Assembly (NCBI RefSeq): GCF_015351475.1
Contig: NZ_JADKPR010000008.1
Coordinates: forward strand, 62,001 to 126,000
Source: Flavobacterium sp. HJJ
GTDB lineage: Bacteria; Bacteroidota; Bacteroidia; Flavobacteriales; Flavobacteriaceae
Reading direction: 5' to 3'
DNA length: 64,000 nt
Positions 54,745-63,124 of the stretch are shown here, piece after piece. Within the stretch, counting starts at the first letter, position 1. Each line of letters begins with the position of its first letter. The translations under genes and the position numbers were made by a program. Under the pieces are notes generated by a model. The model did not search any database. It had not been told where the DNA came from and worked only from the letters and a program-made list of their open reading frames with translations.

Positions 54745-54890
54745 CTTAAAGTTTGAAAGTCGAAAGTCAAAAGTCACTCTCTTTATGCCTTTTACGACTA
54801 TATTTTTAATCAACGATATTTTTAATCTTAAAGTTTGAATTTCGAAAGCCATATCCTTTGAGACTTTATGACTTTTGACTTTATGACTAT
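54745..54890. repeat. Inverted repeat between metH and metF
   Basis: AGTCGAAAGTCAAAAGTCA (about 54758-54776) faces TGACTTTTGACTTTATGACT (about 54868-54887). The text CTTAAAGTTTGAA also occurs twice within. Similar AACTTTCGACTTGTGACTTTC text lies at 41331-41350 ahead of the aminotransferase gene. No coding content. Confidence 0.55.
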
Positions 54891-54892
54891 TT

Positions 54893-57568
54893 TTAATCTG
54901 CAATATTAGGATTCAGCCATTTCATTGCGTAATCCGTTGGAACGTTTCTTCTTTTGGCGTAATCTATCACTTGGTCTTCTTTTATTTTTCCAAGACCAAA
55001 ATACTTACTGTCAGGGTTTCCAAAATAATATCCCGAAACTGATGAAGCCGGCCACATTGCCATACTTTCGGTTAAGGTTACACCAATTTCCTTTTCAACA
55101 TTCAGCAGTTTCCAGATCGTTGGTTTTTCCAAGTGATCCGGACAGGCAGGATAACCTGGTGCTGGACGGATTCCTTTATAATCTTCGTCGATAAGTGCTT
55201 CTTTGCTCAACACCTCATCCGATGCATAACCCCAGATTTCCTTACGGATTTTTTCGTGCAGGTATTCGGCGAATGCTTCTGCGAAACGATCTGCCAAAGC
55301 TTTAACCATAATCGAATTGTAATCGTCCAGATCCTTTTCAAATTCGGCCGCCCATTCGTCAACGCCAAAACCAGTGGTTACGCAGAACGCTCCCATATAA
55401 TCCACTTTTCCGCTGTCTTTTGGGGCAATAAAATCAGCCAATGCGATATTTGGAGCTCCTTTTGTTTTTTGTGACTGCTGACGCAAAGTCAAAAATGTCT
55501 GTAATAGCTTTCCGTTTTCATCAGTCAGCTCAATATCGTCATCATTGATTTGATTCGCAGGGAAAATTCCGTAAATACCTTTTGCCTGTAATTTCTTTTC
55601 TTTCAAAATTACTTCTAACATTGCCTGCGCATCTTTAAAAACAGAAGTGGCTTGTTCGCCTACAACATCATCAGTCAAAATCGCAGGATATTTCCCGAAC
55701 AATTCCCAAGTTCTGAAAAACGGAGTCCAGTCAATATACGGAACCAGTACATCCAAATCCACTTCGATAATCTGTTCGCCAATCACTTTTGGCTTAACAG
55801 GTTCGAAATGTTTCCAATCCAATTGTAATTTGTTTTTACGAGCCTGTTCGATTGTTAGGAAATTCTTGTCGCGCGAACGGTTCAGGAAAGTTTCTCTAAA
55901 CGCATCGTATTCGGCACGAATATCGCTTGCATATATTTTTCGGTTGTGATCCAATAAATTTCCGGCAACGGTAACCGCTCTCGAAGCATCATTTACGTGA
56001 ATCACAGTCGATTTGTATTGCGGTGCAATTTTCACGGCTGTATGCGCACGCGAAGTCGTTGCTCCCCCAATCATCACTGGAATGGTAATGTCTCTTTTAT
56101 CCAATTCTTTTGCGAGATAGACCATTTCATCCAACGACGGCGTGATCAGTCCGCTCAATCCAATAATATCTACGTTGTGTTCGATAGCAGCTGCAACAAT
56201 TTTTTCGGGAGGCACCATTACGCCTAAATCTACTATCTCATAATTGTTACAAGCCAATACCACAGAAACAATATTTTTACCAATATCGTGTACGTCGCCT
56301 TTTACGGTTGCCATCAGGATTTTTCCGTTACCTTGTTTGTCACCCGCTTGTTTTGAAGCTTCAATAAAAGGCAATAAATAAGCCACCGCTTTTTTCATCA
56401 CACGGGCCGATTTTACCACCTGCGGTAAAAACATTTTCCCCGAACCAAACAAATCACCAACAACGTTCATTCCCGTCATCAGATTGATTTCAATTACTTC
56501 AATAGGTTTTGTGGCTGCCAATCTTGCTTCTTCAACATCAACCTCAATAAATTCATCAATTCCTTTTACCAAAGCGTGTGTAATACGTTCCTGAAAAGTT
56601 CCCGAACGCCACTCCTGTACCGCTTTTTCATTGGTTTTTCCCTCTCCTTTTACGCTTTCGGCAAAATCCAGCAAACGTTCTGTAGCATCATCACGTCTGT
56701 CCAAAATTACATCTTCAACATACTCCAGCAAATCTTTCGGAATATCGTCATAAATCGTCAGCATCTCCGGATTTACAATTCCCATCGTCATTCCGTTTTG
56801 AATCGCATGATATAGGAAAACCGAGTGCATCGCTTCTCTCACCACATCATTTCCTCTAAACGAAAACGAAACGTTACTCACCCCGCCGCTAATGTGCGCA
56901 TGAGGCAGATGCTCGCGAACCCATTTGGTTCCTCTAAAGAAATCCAAAGCATTCAAACGGTGTTCTTCCATACCAGTTGCCACTGGAAATATATTCAAAT
57001 CGAAGATGATATCCTGTGGTGGAAAACCAACTTTATTTACCAAAATATCGTACGAACGCTGACAGATTTCGACTCTTCGGTCGTAATTATCCGCCTGTCC
57101 TACTTCGTCAAAAGCCATAATAATGGCCGCCGCACCGTAGCGTTTTATTAACTGAGCATGATGGATAAAAGCCTCTTCTCCTTCCTTTAACGAAATCGAG
57201 TTAACCACACATTTCCCCTGCACGACTTTCAAACCAGCCTCAATGATTTCCCACTTCGAACTGTCGATCATAAGCGGTACACGCGAAATATCCGGCTCGG
57301 CTGCAATCAGATTCAGGAATTTGGTCATCGCATATACACCGTCAAGCATCCCCTCGTCCATATTGATATCGACAATCTGCGCCCCGCCTTCTACCTGCTG
57401 TCTCGCAATATCGAGCGCTTCCTCATATTTTTCCTCCTTGATCAATCGAAGGAACTTTCTGGAACCCGTCACATTGGTACGCTCCCCAACATTCACAAAT
57501 ACGCTTTCCGGCGTAATGATTAACGGTTCCAATCCCGACAATACAAGGTTTCTTCTTTTTTCTTTCAT
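54893..57568 (-). CDS. metH: Methionine synthase, folate/cobalamin/activation module
   Basis: This 891-residue protein holds the C-terminal three-quarters of MetH: pterin-binding domain (about 10-290, [16 protein letters not shown] and [10 protein letters not shown]-type text), cobalamin cap and B12 domain (about 330-560, with GDVHDIGKN supplying the lower-ligand His) and activation domain (about 570-891, [15 protein letters not shown]). The homocysteine-binding domain is absent and is encoded separately at 58865-59866. The two products must work together to make methionine. Both halves begin and end at domain borders, so this is a stable split, not a frameshift. Confidence 0.96.
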   Translation of the reverse strand: MKEKRRNLVLSGLEPLIITPESVFVNVGERTNVTGSRKFLRLIKEEKYEEALDIARQQVEGGAQIVDINMDEGMLDGVYAMTKFLNLIAAEPDISRVPLMIDSSKWEIIEAGLKVVQGKCVVNSISLKEGEEAFIHHAQLIKRYGAAAIIMAFDEVGQADNYDRRVEICQRSYDILVNKVGFPPQDIIFDLNIFPVATGMEEHRLNALDFFRGTKWVREHLPHAHISGGVSNVSFSFRGNDVVREAMHSVFLYHAIQNGMTMGIVNPEMLTIYDDIPKDLLEYVEDVILDRRDDATERLLDFAESVKGEGKTNEKAVQEWRSGTFQERITHALVKGIDEFIEVDVEEARLAATKPIEVIEINLMTGMNVVGDLFGSGKMFLPQVVKSARVMKKAVAYLLPFIEASKQAGDKQGNGKILMATVKGDVHDIGKNIVSVVLACNNYEIVDLGVMVPPEKIVAAAIEHNVDIIGLSGLITPSLDEMVYLAKELDKRDITIPVMIGGATTSRAHTAVKIAPQYKSTVIHVNDASRAVTVAGNLLDHNRKIYASDIRAEYDAFRETFLNRSRDKNFLTIEQARKNKLQLDWKHFEPVKPKVIGEQIIEVDLDVLVPYIDWTPFFRTWELFGKYPAILTDDVVGEQATSVFKDAQAMLEVILKEKKLQAKGIYGIFPANQINDDDIELTDENGKLLQTFLTLRQQSQKTKGAPNIALADFIAPKDSGKVDYMGAFCVTTGFGVDEWAAEFEKDLDDYNSIMVKALADRFAEAFAEYLHEKIRKEIWGYASDEVLSKEALIDEDYKGIRPAPGYPACPDHLEKPTIWKLLNVEKEIGVTLTESMAMWPASSVSGYYFGNPDSKYFGLGKIKEDQVIDYAKRRNVPTDYAMKWLNPNIAD

Positions 57569-57683
57569 TTCTTTTTTGAGTTACTGAGTTTCTAAGATGC
57601 TTAGATTCTGAGTTTTTATTCTATGTTTTTTTCAAGGTTTCTAAAGCCTTGAAAGTATTTCTATTTTGGGCGTGACCACAAGG

Positions 57684-57762
57684 GTCGGGCTATCCGTTTC
57701 AAGTCCTCGTCTCGTCAAAAAGGACGAGACTGTGGGCTTTTCACTGCTATCCCTCACGCAGG
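57684..57762. repeat. Dispersed repeat family 1, copy B
   Basis: GGCTATCCGTTTCAAGTC on one side and CACTGCTATCCCT on the other are the conserved ends. The centre is a different hairpin, GTCTCGTC with GACGAGAC. It lies 115 bases upstream of the cobalamin half of metH, inside the operon. Confidence 0.7.
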
Positions 57763-57843
57763 TATTCTATTTCATGACAATAATTTATGCTGACAGAAAT
57801 TTTAATTTTCATCATTAAATGAAATGAATTTCCAATAAATTAT

Positions 57844-57937
57844 GTACCGTTCCTAAGGAACTCTTTTCTGCATCGTTTCAATTTTCAACGGAATAAATTC
57901 CGTTGCTACAAAATGGGTCGTTCCTACGGAACTATTT
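57844..57937. repeat. Short palindrome-bearing repeat
   Basis: CAACGGAAT (57886-57894) pairs with ATTCCGTTG (57897-57905), flanked by GTTCCTAAGGAAC (57849-57861) and TCGTTCCTACGGAACTATTTTTT (about 57918). This combination is a common flavobacterial intergenic repeat. Confidence 0.6.
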
Positions 57938-58148
57938 TTTCAATTGTCCAAACACTGTCTTGATTTTTTGAGACTTAATAAAACCAAATCTGTACATTTT
58001 GCAAACATATAATTCCAAATCAGCACTATCTCTTTAATATGTGAGACAATGTCTCACATATTGTAAATTAATTGTTCTTACGAAACTCCTCAATCGTATC
58101 TTCGCTAGCGCGAGCGTCCCGCTCGTGCCCATTCCAACTTCATCACCC

Positions 58149-58257
58149 AGTTTGTCATTCCGACGGAGGAGGAATCTCCATTTGCTATTCCACACCGTTG
58201 AGGACTTTGTTTGTCGTGTTACTTACGGAGATTCCTCGTTCCTCGGAATGACAAACT
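58149..58257. repeat. MITE-like element with 31-base inverted ends
   Basis: AGTTTGTCATTCCGACGGAG... (58149-58179) matches the reverse complement of 58227-58257 at nearly every base over 31 positions, with a 47-base middle. It has no ORF. The GTCATTCCGA sequence is a frequent dispersed repeat in this group. GC-rich text GCGAGCGTCCCGCTCG just before it (58111-58126) is another repeat. Confidence 0.75.
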
Positions 58258-58289
58258 AGGCTTATTCTCTTTGTGGCACGAACTATAAA

Positions 58290-58808
58290 TTATTCATAAT
58301 ATTGATCTGATTCTGGCAATGCTATTATTTCTTTCTTTTTATATAAAATATCCCAAATCATTTTATATAAATCCAAAAATGGTTTCGCCTTTTGATCATT
58401 TAAATCATTTGTATAACCTGTGTGATAACTTACGAATTTTTTTTTACCATTTGCATGAATCACTATACTCTCCGTAAAACTTGGATTTCCTACACTAATA
58501 ATTCCTTTTGGCTGAAACTTAACTGGCATTTTAAAAAAATTGATTTTCATAATAAATGAATATATCTTTTCTTTTTCATCCTTTGTTAATTCCACTTTAA
58601 TCGTTTTTTCTCCTTCTAAATATAACCTGTAAAAACTTGTATACTTAGAATTATAACTATCGTTTCCGCCACTATTAATCACAAAACTAAAATCAGCAGG
58701 AATTGAATGTTTTTCATTTTTTTGCAATATAACTGATGACTTTTCATTCTTAAAGCCGAACAAACTAAAAATGGCAAACACAATAATTACTGTTTTTAAT
58801 TTTTTCAT
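58290..58808 (-). CDS. Hypothetical exported protein inside the methionine operon
   Basis: This 172-residue protein has an N-terminal hydrophobic segment (MKKLKTVIIVFAIFSLFGF) that acts as signal peptide or anchor. The rest is a beta-rich domain with many Lys and Tyr (SSVILQKNEK, KINFFKMPVKFQPKG, FVSYHTGYTND). No family is recognised. It lies 56 bases after the homocysteine half of metH and more than 700 bases ahead of the cobalamin half. Nothing ties it to methionine synthesis; insertion with the surrounding repeats is possible. Confidence 0.7.
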   Translation of the reverse strand: MKKLKTVIIVFAIFSLFGFKNEKSSVILQKNEKHSIPADFSFVINSGGNDSYNSKYTSFYRLYLEGEKTIKVELTKDEKEKIYSFIMKINFFKMPVKFQPKGIISVGNPSFTESIVIHANGKKKFVSYHTGYTNDLNDQKAKPFLDLYKMIWDILYKKKEIIALPESDQYYE

Positions 58809-58864
58809 TTCTTTTTTATAAAATCATACAACCATCAACTAATTAAATTACGTCTCTATAAAAA

Positions 58865-59866
58865 TTACATCACCGCAGTCGAAACCCTAGGCTTATAATC
58901 CTTGGCAATATCAGCAATCAGTTTAATGTGATCTGGAGTTGTTCCGCAACAGCCTCCTATGATGTTTATTAAATTATCGTCTAAATAACTTTTGATTTGT
59001 GCCTGCATTTCAGCAGGTGTTTCGTCGTATTCTCCAAAGGCGTTTGGCAATCCTGCGTTTGGATGTGCTGAAATATTGAAAGAAGTATGCTGCGACAATG
59101 TCTGCAGATACGGTTTTAACAAATCGGCACCAAGGGCGCAATTGAAACCTACGCTCAACAACGGAATATGCGAAACCGAAATCAAGAATGCTTCTACCGT
59201 TTGCCCGGAAAGTGTTCTTCCTGAAGCATCGGTAATGGTTCCCGAAACCATGATTGGAATATCAAGATTGCGTTCTTCCTTTACTTCTTCGATTGCGAAA
59301 AGCGCAGCTTTGGCATTTAATGTATCAAAAATAGTTTCTACCAAAAGCAAATCGCAGCCTCCGTCCATTAAGGCTTCTACCTGCTGTTTGTAAGCAATGC
59401 GTAAATCGTCAAAAGTTACGGCTCTGTAACCTGGATCGTTTACGTCCGGCGACATACTTGCCGTGCGGTTTGTCGGGCCGATTGAACCGGCAACAAAACG
59501 TGGCTGATTTGGATTTTTGGCAGTGAATTCATCTGCTGCTTCGCGGGCGATTTTTGCCGATTCGTAGTTCAGTTCATAAACCAAATCTTCTAAGTGATAA
59601 TCTGCCATACCGATAGTGGTTCCAGAGAACGTATTCGTCTCTACAATATCAGCTCCTGCTTCAAAATAGGCGGCGTGAACGGCTTTGATTGCCTGTGGCT
59701 GTGTGATGGACAACAAATCATTGTTCCCTTTCAGCGGATGCGGGAAATCTTTGAACCGTTCGCCTCGAAAATCTTCTTCGGAGAAATTATATCGTTGCAG
59801 CATAGTTCCCATTGCTCCGTCGAGCACGAGAATTCTCTTTTTTATTTCTTCTTGAATTGTTGACAT
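58865..59866 (-). CDS. Methionine synthase, homocysteine-binding module
   Basis: The frame opens at 59887; the Met at 59866 ([26 protein letters not shown]) fits family N-termini better. This is a zinc-dependent homocysteine S-methyltransferase barrel: GFNCALGAD supplies the first zinc Cys and [11 protein letters not shown] the other two. [15 protein letters not shown] and [16 protein letters not shown] are typical of MetH. At 334 residues it is only the N-terminal domain; the rest is at 54893-57568. It is first in the operon, behind a SAM-I riboswitch. Confidence 0.95.
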   Translation of the reverse strand: MSTIQEEIKKRILVLDGAMGTMLQRYNFSEEDFRGERFKDFPHPLKGNNDLLSITQPQAIKAVHAAYFEAGADIVETNTFSGTTIGMADYHLEDLVYELNYESAKIAREAADEFTAKNPNQPRFVAGSIGPTNRTASMSPDVNDPGYRAVTFDDLRIAYKQQVEALMDGGCDLLLVETIFDTLNAKAALFAIEEVKEERNLDIPIMVSGTITDASGRTLSGQTVEAFLISVSHIPLLSVGFNCALGADLLKPYLQTLSQHTSFNISAHPNAGLPNAFGEYDETPAEMQAQIKSYLDDNLINIIGGCCGTTPDHIKLIADIAKDYKPRVSTAVM

Positions 59867-59880
59867 TTTATGTTTTATTT

Positions 59881-59905
59881 CTCGCAAAGACGCAAAGGCG
59901 CAAAG
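59881..59905. repeat. Short CGCAAAG tandem repeat
   Basis: TCTCGCAAAGACGCAAAGGCGCAAAG-like text just upstream of metH is a frequent short repeat in Bacteroidota intergenic DNA (about three units of eight bases). Confidence 0.5.
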
Positions 59906-60070
59906 CTTTTTGTTATTGTTTTTTCAAATATTCTTTTGTTGACTCTGTTGTTTTCCTGCAAGGTTTTTTTTGACCTTATTAGGTATATCTCAGAATACCT
60001 ACAAGCTTCTAAAACCATTCCGGATGACCCAAAAAAACAGGTCTCCAAAAAATCACAATTATTTACTCTT

Positions 60071-60213
60071 TAGCCCCGATTGCTTCGCCAGTTCGCTTCG
60101 CTCGTGTGTAGTGGAAATCCTTGTATGCCGGGGTTCGGCATATAAGATTACTTCACTATACTTCTATTTTCAGCGGAGTTCAGTGAACTTCGTTTACAAC
60201 GGATAGCGGGAAC
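60071..60213. repeat. Dispersed repeat family 1, copy C
   Basis: TAGCCCCGATTG, AGTGGAAATCC, a short hairpin (TATGCCggggttcGGCATA, 60124-60142) then AAGATTA and AACGGATAGCGGGAA match copies A and B end to end, with an extra insert in each arm. It lies between the SAM riboswitch and the first metH gene. Confidence 0.7.
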
Positions 60214-60299
60214 GATGACTGCTAAAAATGCGCCAATCTTTCGCTCTAAAAAATTATCAAAATGTTATCTGGAAAAGGTTTGAAAAATACTGGATGTAT

Positions 60300-60412
60300 C
60301 TTGTGTTATCTATCCGCGCGATGCGTGGTAGAATGTAGCACCTTTCTCGTGAGGACGGGAGGTTGCTAAGGTTTCATTGGGTCTTTTCCCTCCGCCTTTC
60401 GTGATAACGTTC
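60300..60412 (-). ncRNA. SAM-I (S-box) riboswitch
   Basis: The minus strand carries the SAM-I core in order: GTTATC (P1 5'), ACGAAAGGCGGAGGGA, GACCCAATGAAACC, TTAGCAACCT, AAGGTGCTACATTC and GATAAC (P1 3'). P1 pairs 60403-60408 with 60305-60310. It binds S-adenosylmethionine and would shut off the methionine genes when SAM is plentiful. About 430 bases separate it from the metH start. I see no clear terminator directly after P1, so the expression platform is uncertain. Confidence 0.93.
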
Positions 60413-60431
60413 AATAAAATTAGGAACGGCG

Positions 60432-60462
60432 CAAAGTTATGAAATAGCCTTGCGACTTACAA
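60432..60462 (-). promoter_or_regulatory. Promoter of the methionine operon
   Basis: TAACTTTG (60432-60439, minus) is a perfect TAnnTTTG -7 box with the -33 TTG (60460-60462) 20 bp upstream. The predicted start (about 60425) is just ahead of the riboswitch. Confidence 0.75.
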
Positions 60463-60525
60463 GTTTTTTTTCTTAAGTTGCTAAGATTCTAAGTTGCTAA
60501 GTCTCTAAGTAAATCTGAACGCAAT

Positions 60526-60561
60526 AAAAAAGCTCAAACTATTTCGAGTTTGAGCTTTTTT
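60526..60561 (-). terminator. Terminator after the ferredoxin-NADP reductase gene
   Basis: A perfect 15-bp stem AAAAAAGCTCAAACT (60526-60540) with its complement (60547-60561), 6-base loop, with A6 and T6 on the two sides. Flanking AAGTTGCTAAGATTCTAAG and its inverse are dispersed repeat text that could extend the stem. Confidence 0.92.
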
Positions 60562-60601
60562 AAAATCTTAGAAACTTAGTTTCTTAGCAACTCAACAACT
60601 T

Positions 60602-61654
60602 TTATACAATCGCTTTTACAACTGCTTTTGGAGCTTCTTTACGTGTACCGTCGAATCCGTCAACTCCGGAAACGGTGGTGTATTTCATCACATATTTTTT
60701 ACCAGGATTGATAATTTGATAAGCGGCCTGGCACATTAAAGTGGCTTCGTGGAATCCGCAAAGAATCAATTTTAATTTTCCTGGATACGTGTTTACGTCG
60801 CCGATGGCGAAAATTCCAGGGATATTGGTTTGATAATCCAAAGCATTGTTTACTTTGATAGCATTTTTTTCGATTTCTAATCCCCAGTCTGCGATTGGAC
60901 CTAATTTTGGAGTAAGACCAAAAAGTGGAATGAAATAATCCGTTGGAATGTTCATGTGAGCACCATCGATATCTACATCAACAGATTCTAAATGTTCTGC
61001 TCCATTTAAACCAACGACTTCTCCTGGAGTTATCATTCTGATTTTTCCAGCATTTTTTAATTCTTGTACTTTCTCTACTGAATCTAAAGCACCACGGAAT
61101 TCGTTTCTTCTGTGAATCAAAGTTACCTCAGAAGCTACATTTGACAAGAAAATACTCCAGTCCAAAGCTGAATCTCCACCTCCTGAAATCACCACTCTTT
61201 TGTCTCTGAATTTTTCTGGATTCTTGATGAAGTATTTAATTCCTTTGTCTTCGTAAAACTCGATATCTTCGATAAGCGGTTTTCTTGGTTCGAAACTTCC
61301 TAACCCACCTGCAATGGCAATAACAGGTGCGTGGAATTTCTTTCCTTTATTGGAAGTAACAATAAAACTTCCGTCTTCTTGTTTTTCAATGGTTTCGGCA
61401 CGTTCACCAAGGGTAAATCCTGGTTCGAACTGCTTGATTTGCTCCATTAAACCATCAACTAAATCTCCAGCCAATACTTCTGGAAACCCAGGAATATCGT
61501 AGATAGGTTTCTTTGGATATAATTCTGAAAGCTGTCCGCCTGGTTGTGGCAAAGCGTCAAGAATATGACATTTTAATTTTAATAATCCTGCTTCGAAAAC
61601 TGCGAATAGACCTGTTGGTCCAGCTCCTATTATAAGTATGTCTGTTTTAACCAT
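60602..61654 (-). CDS. Ferredoxin-NADP reductase (thioredoxin reductase-like type)
   Basis: This is a 350-residue FAD/NADPH enzyme. IIGAGPTGLFAVFEAG binds FAD at the N-terminus, ISGGGDSALDW binds NADPH in the middle and IFAIGDVNTYPGKLKLILCGFHEA is the second FAD region. The redox CxxC of thioredoxin reductase is missing, which identifies the TrxR-like ferredoxin-NADP reductases. It would supply reduced ferredoxin, fitting the sulfite reductase in the same gene run (106 bases after the siroheme gene). It is closed by a strong terminator. Confidence 0.9.
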   Translation of the reverse strand: MVKTDILIIGAGPTGLFAVFEAGLLKLKCHILDALPQPGGQLSELYPKKPIYDIPGFPEVLAGDLVDGLMEQIKQFEPGFTLGERAETIEKQEDGSFIVTSNKGKKFHAPVIAIAGGLGSFEPRKPLIEDIEFYEDKGIKYFIKNPEKFRDKRVVISGGGDSALDWSIFLSNVASEVTLIHRRNEFRGALDSVEKVQELKNAGKIRMITPGEVVGLNGAEHLESVDVDIDGAHMNIPTDYFIPLFGLTPKLGPIADWGLEIEKNAIKVNNALDYQTNIPGIFAIGDVNTYPGKLKLILCGFHEATLMCQAAYQIINPGKKYVMKYTTVSGVDGFDGTRKEAPKAVVKAIV

Positions 61655-61760
61655 TATTTTTGTTATTTATAATAATTCTTAATAATACAAAGAAACGAAT
61701 AATTTACTTTTCAATGTTGTTGTTACTCTTTATTTTTTATCATCGGGTTAAAACCCGACG

Positions 61761-62348
61761 CTATTCATTCTTATTTTTTAACGCTTGAGTGATTTCGTTC
61801 ATTCGTTGGACTTTTTCTTCGAAATTTCCTTTTAGCGTTTTTCGGTATTCATTTAGGTTTTCGATCATTTTGTTAACATCCTCAGGGATTACTTCTTCAA
61901 AAAATTCCCTAAGCCTTTTGGCTGTTGTCGGTGATTTTCCGTTGGTCGAAATAGCAATTTTTACGTTTCCTTTGGTTACAATTCCGCCCAAATAATAATC
62001 ACATAATGGTGGCGTGTCGGCGATGTTACAAATTAAATATCTTTTTCGGGCTAAATCATATACCCGCTTATTTACTTTCAAATCATCGGTACAGGCAATA
62101 ACCATGTGGCGTTTTTTCAGCATTTTTTTCTTGAACTTCGCTTTGGTCAATGTAACCGAAGGATGATTCTCGGCTAATGCTTCCAATTCGGGCAGAAATT
62201 TTGTCGCCACTACCTCAACATTTGCATTTGGGCTGGATTTCAACATAAAAGACAACTTTTCTAACCCAACATTTCCACCTCCAACAATAAGCACATTGAT
62301 ATTGTGAAGTTTTAAAAATATAGGATATAATTCGTTTCTTTCTTCCAT
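61761..62348 (-). CDS. Precorrin-2 dehydrogenase / sirohydrochlorin ferrochelatase-type protein
   Basis: The 195-residue protein has an N-terminal NAD-binding domain (NVLIVGGGNVGLEKLSFML) followed by ADTPPLCDYYLGGIV and ISTNGKSPTTAKRLREFFE, the pattern of Met8p and the N-terminal part of CysG. It oxidises precorrin-2 to sirohydrochlorin and may insert iron to give siroheme. Its stop codon and start overlap neighbours by one base with the methyltransferase gene (62348), so the two are translationally coupled. Its product is the cofactor of the sulfite reductase encoded upstream. Confidence 0.92.
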   Translation of the reverse strand: MEERNELYPIFLKLHNINVLIVGGGNVGLEKLSFMLKSSPNANVEVVATKFLPELEALAENHPSVTLTKAKFKKKMLKKRHMVIACTDDLKVNKRVYDLARKRYLICNIADTPPLCDYYLGGIVTKGNVKIAISTNGKSPTTAKRLREFFEEVIPEDVNKMIENLNEYRKTLKGNFEEKVQRMNEITQALKNKNE

Positions 62349-63124
62349 TATAATTTTATTTCGGCAGTTACAAATTCTTCGTAAAACCCTTTTAATTTGT
62401 TGCTTTCTTTCACCACTTCGCCAATAACGATAATGGCTGGAGAACTTAATTTGTTTTTGGCAACCACTTCTTCAATCGTGTTAATTGTTCCAACGCCTAT
62501 TTTTTCATCTGGAGTAGTTCCGTTTTGAATAATAGCAATCGGAGTTTCTCCTTTGGATCCTTTTTGGAACAATGAAACAATTTGTGATAATTTGCTCATT
62601 CCCATCAAAATTACAACAGTCGCTGATGATTTTGAAGCAAGAGCAACATCATTTGATAAATTCCTATCAGAAGTTGTTCCCGTGATTACCCAAAAACTTT
62701 CTGAAATGCCTCTTTTGGTAATCGAAATCCCCTGACTCGCAGGTACTGCAATTACTGATGAAATTCCAGGAACCACAAATGTAGGAATTCCAAAACTTTC
62801 AGCGTATTCAATTTCTTCGCTTCCGCGTCCAAAAATAAAGGGATCTCCTCCTTTTAAACGCACCACATGACCATACGTAAGCGCATTATCAACAATCAAT
62901 TGATTAATTTGGTCTTGCGTGTAAGCGTGATTGCCTATTTGTTTTCCAACAAAAATTTTGATAGCTTCTTGCGGAGCGTGATTCAATATTTCTTCATTTG
63001 CCAAAGCATCATACAAAACCACTTTCGCTTCAGCCAAGGCATTTGCGCCTTTCAGCGTAAGCAAGTCTGGATCTCCAGGCCCTGCACCGACTAAAGTTAC
63101 TTTGGGTTGAATAGTATTAAGCAT
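62348..63124 (-). CDS. cobA: Uroporphyrinogen-III C-methyltransferase
   Basis: A 258-residue tetrapyrrole methylase with VGAGPGDPDLLTLKGANAL at the N-terminus, VRLKGGDPFIFGRGSEE (SAM-binding and catalytic region), VPGISSVIAVPA and VILMGMSKL. It makes precorrin-2 from uroporphyrinogen III with two SAM-dependent methylations. The start overlaps the end of the sulfite reductase gene by 8 bases and its stop abuts the siroheme gene, showing a tight operon for siroheme supply. Confidence 0.94.
   Translation of the reverse strand: MLNTIQPKVTLVGAGPGDPDLLTLKGANALAEAKVVLYDALANEEILNHAPQEAIKIFVGKQIGNHAYTQDQINQLIVDNALTYGHVVRLKGGDPFIFGRGSEEIEYAESFGIPTFVVPGISSVIAVPASQGISITKRGISESFWVITGTTSDRNLSNDVALASKSSATVVILMGMSKLSQIVSLFQKGSKGETPIAIIQNGTTPDEKIGVGTINTIEEVVAKNKLSSPAIIVIGEVVKESNKLKGFYEEFVTAEIKL

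Noticed and set aside
57684-58257. CRISPR array
   Set aside because: Several repeats lie close together, but they belong to different families, are not evenly spaced and have no unique spacers; no cas genes are present.
54893-59887. MetH as one gene broken by frameshift or insertion
   Set aside because: Each half starts and stops at a domain boundary with its own start codon, and a complete separate gene lies between, so a natural split is the simpler reading.
60300-60412. Cobalamin riboswitch ahead of the B12-dependent metH
   Set aside because: The conserved core reads as SAM-I throughout, and no B12-box sequence was found.
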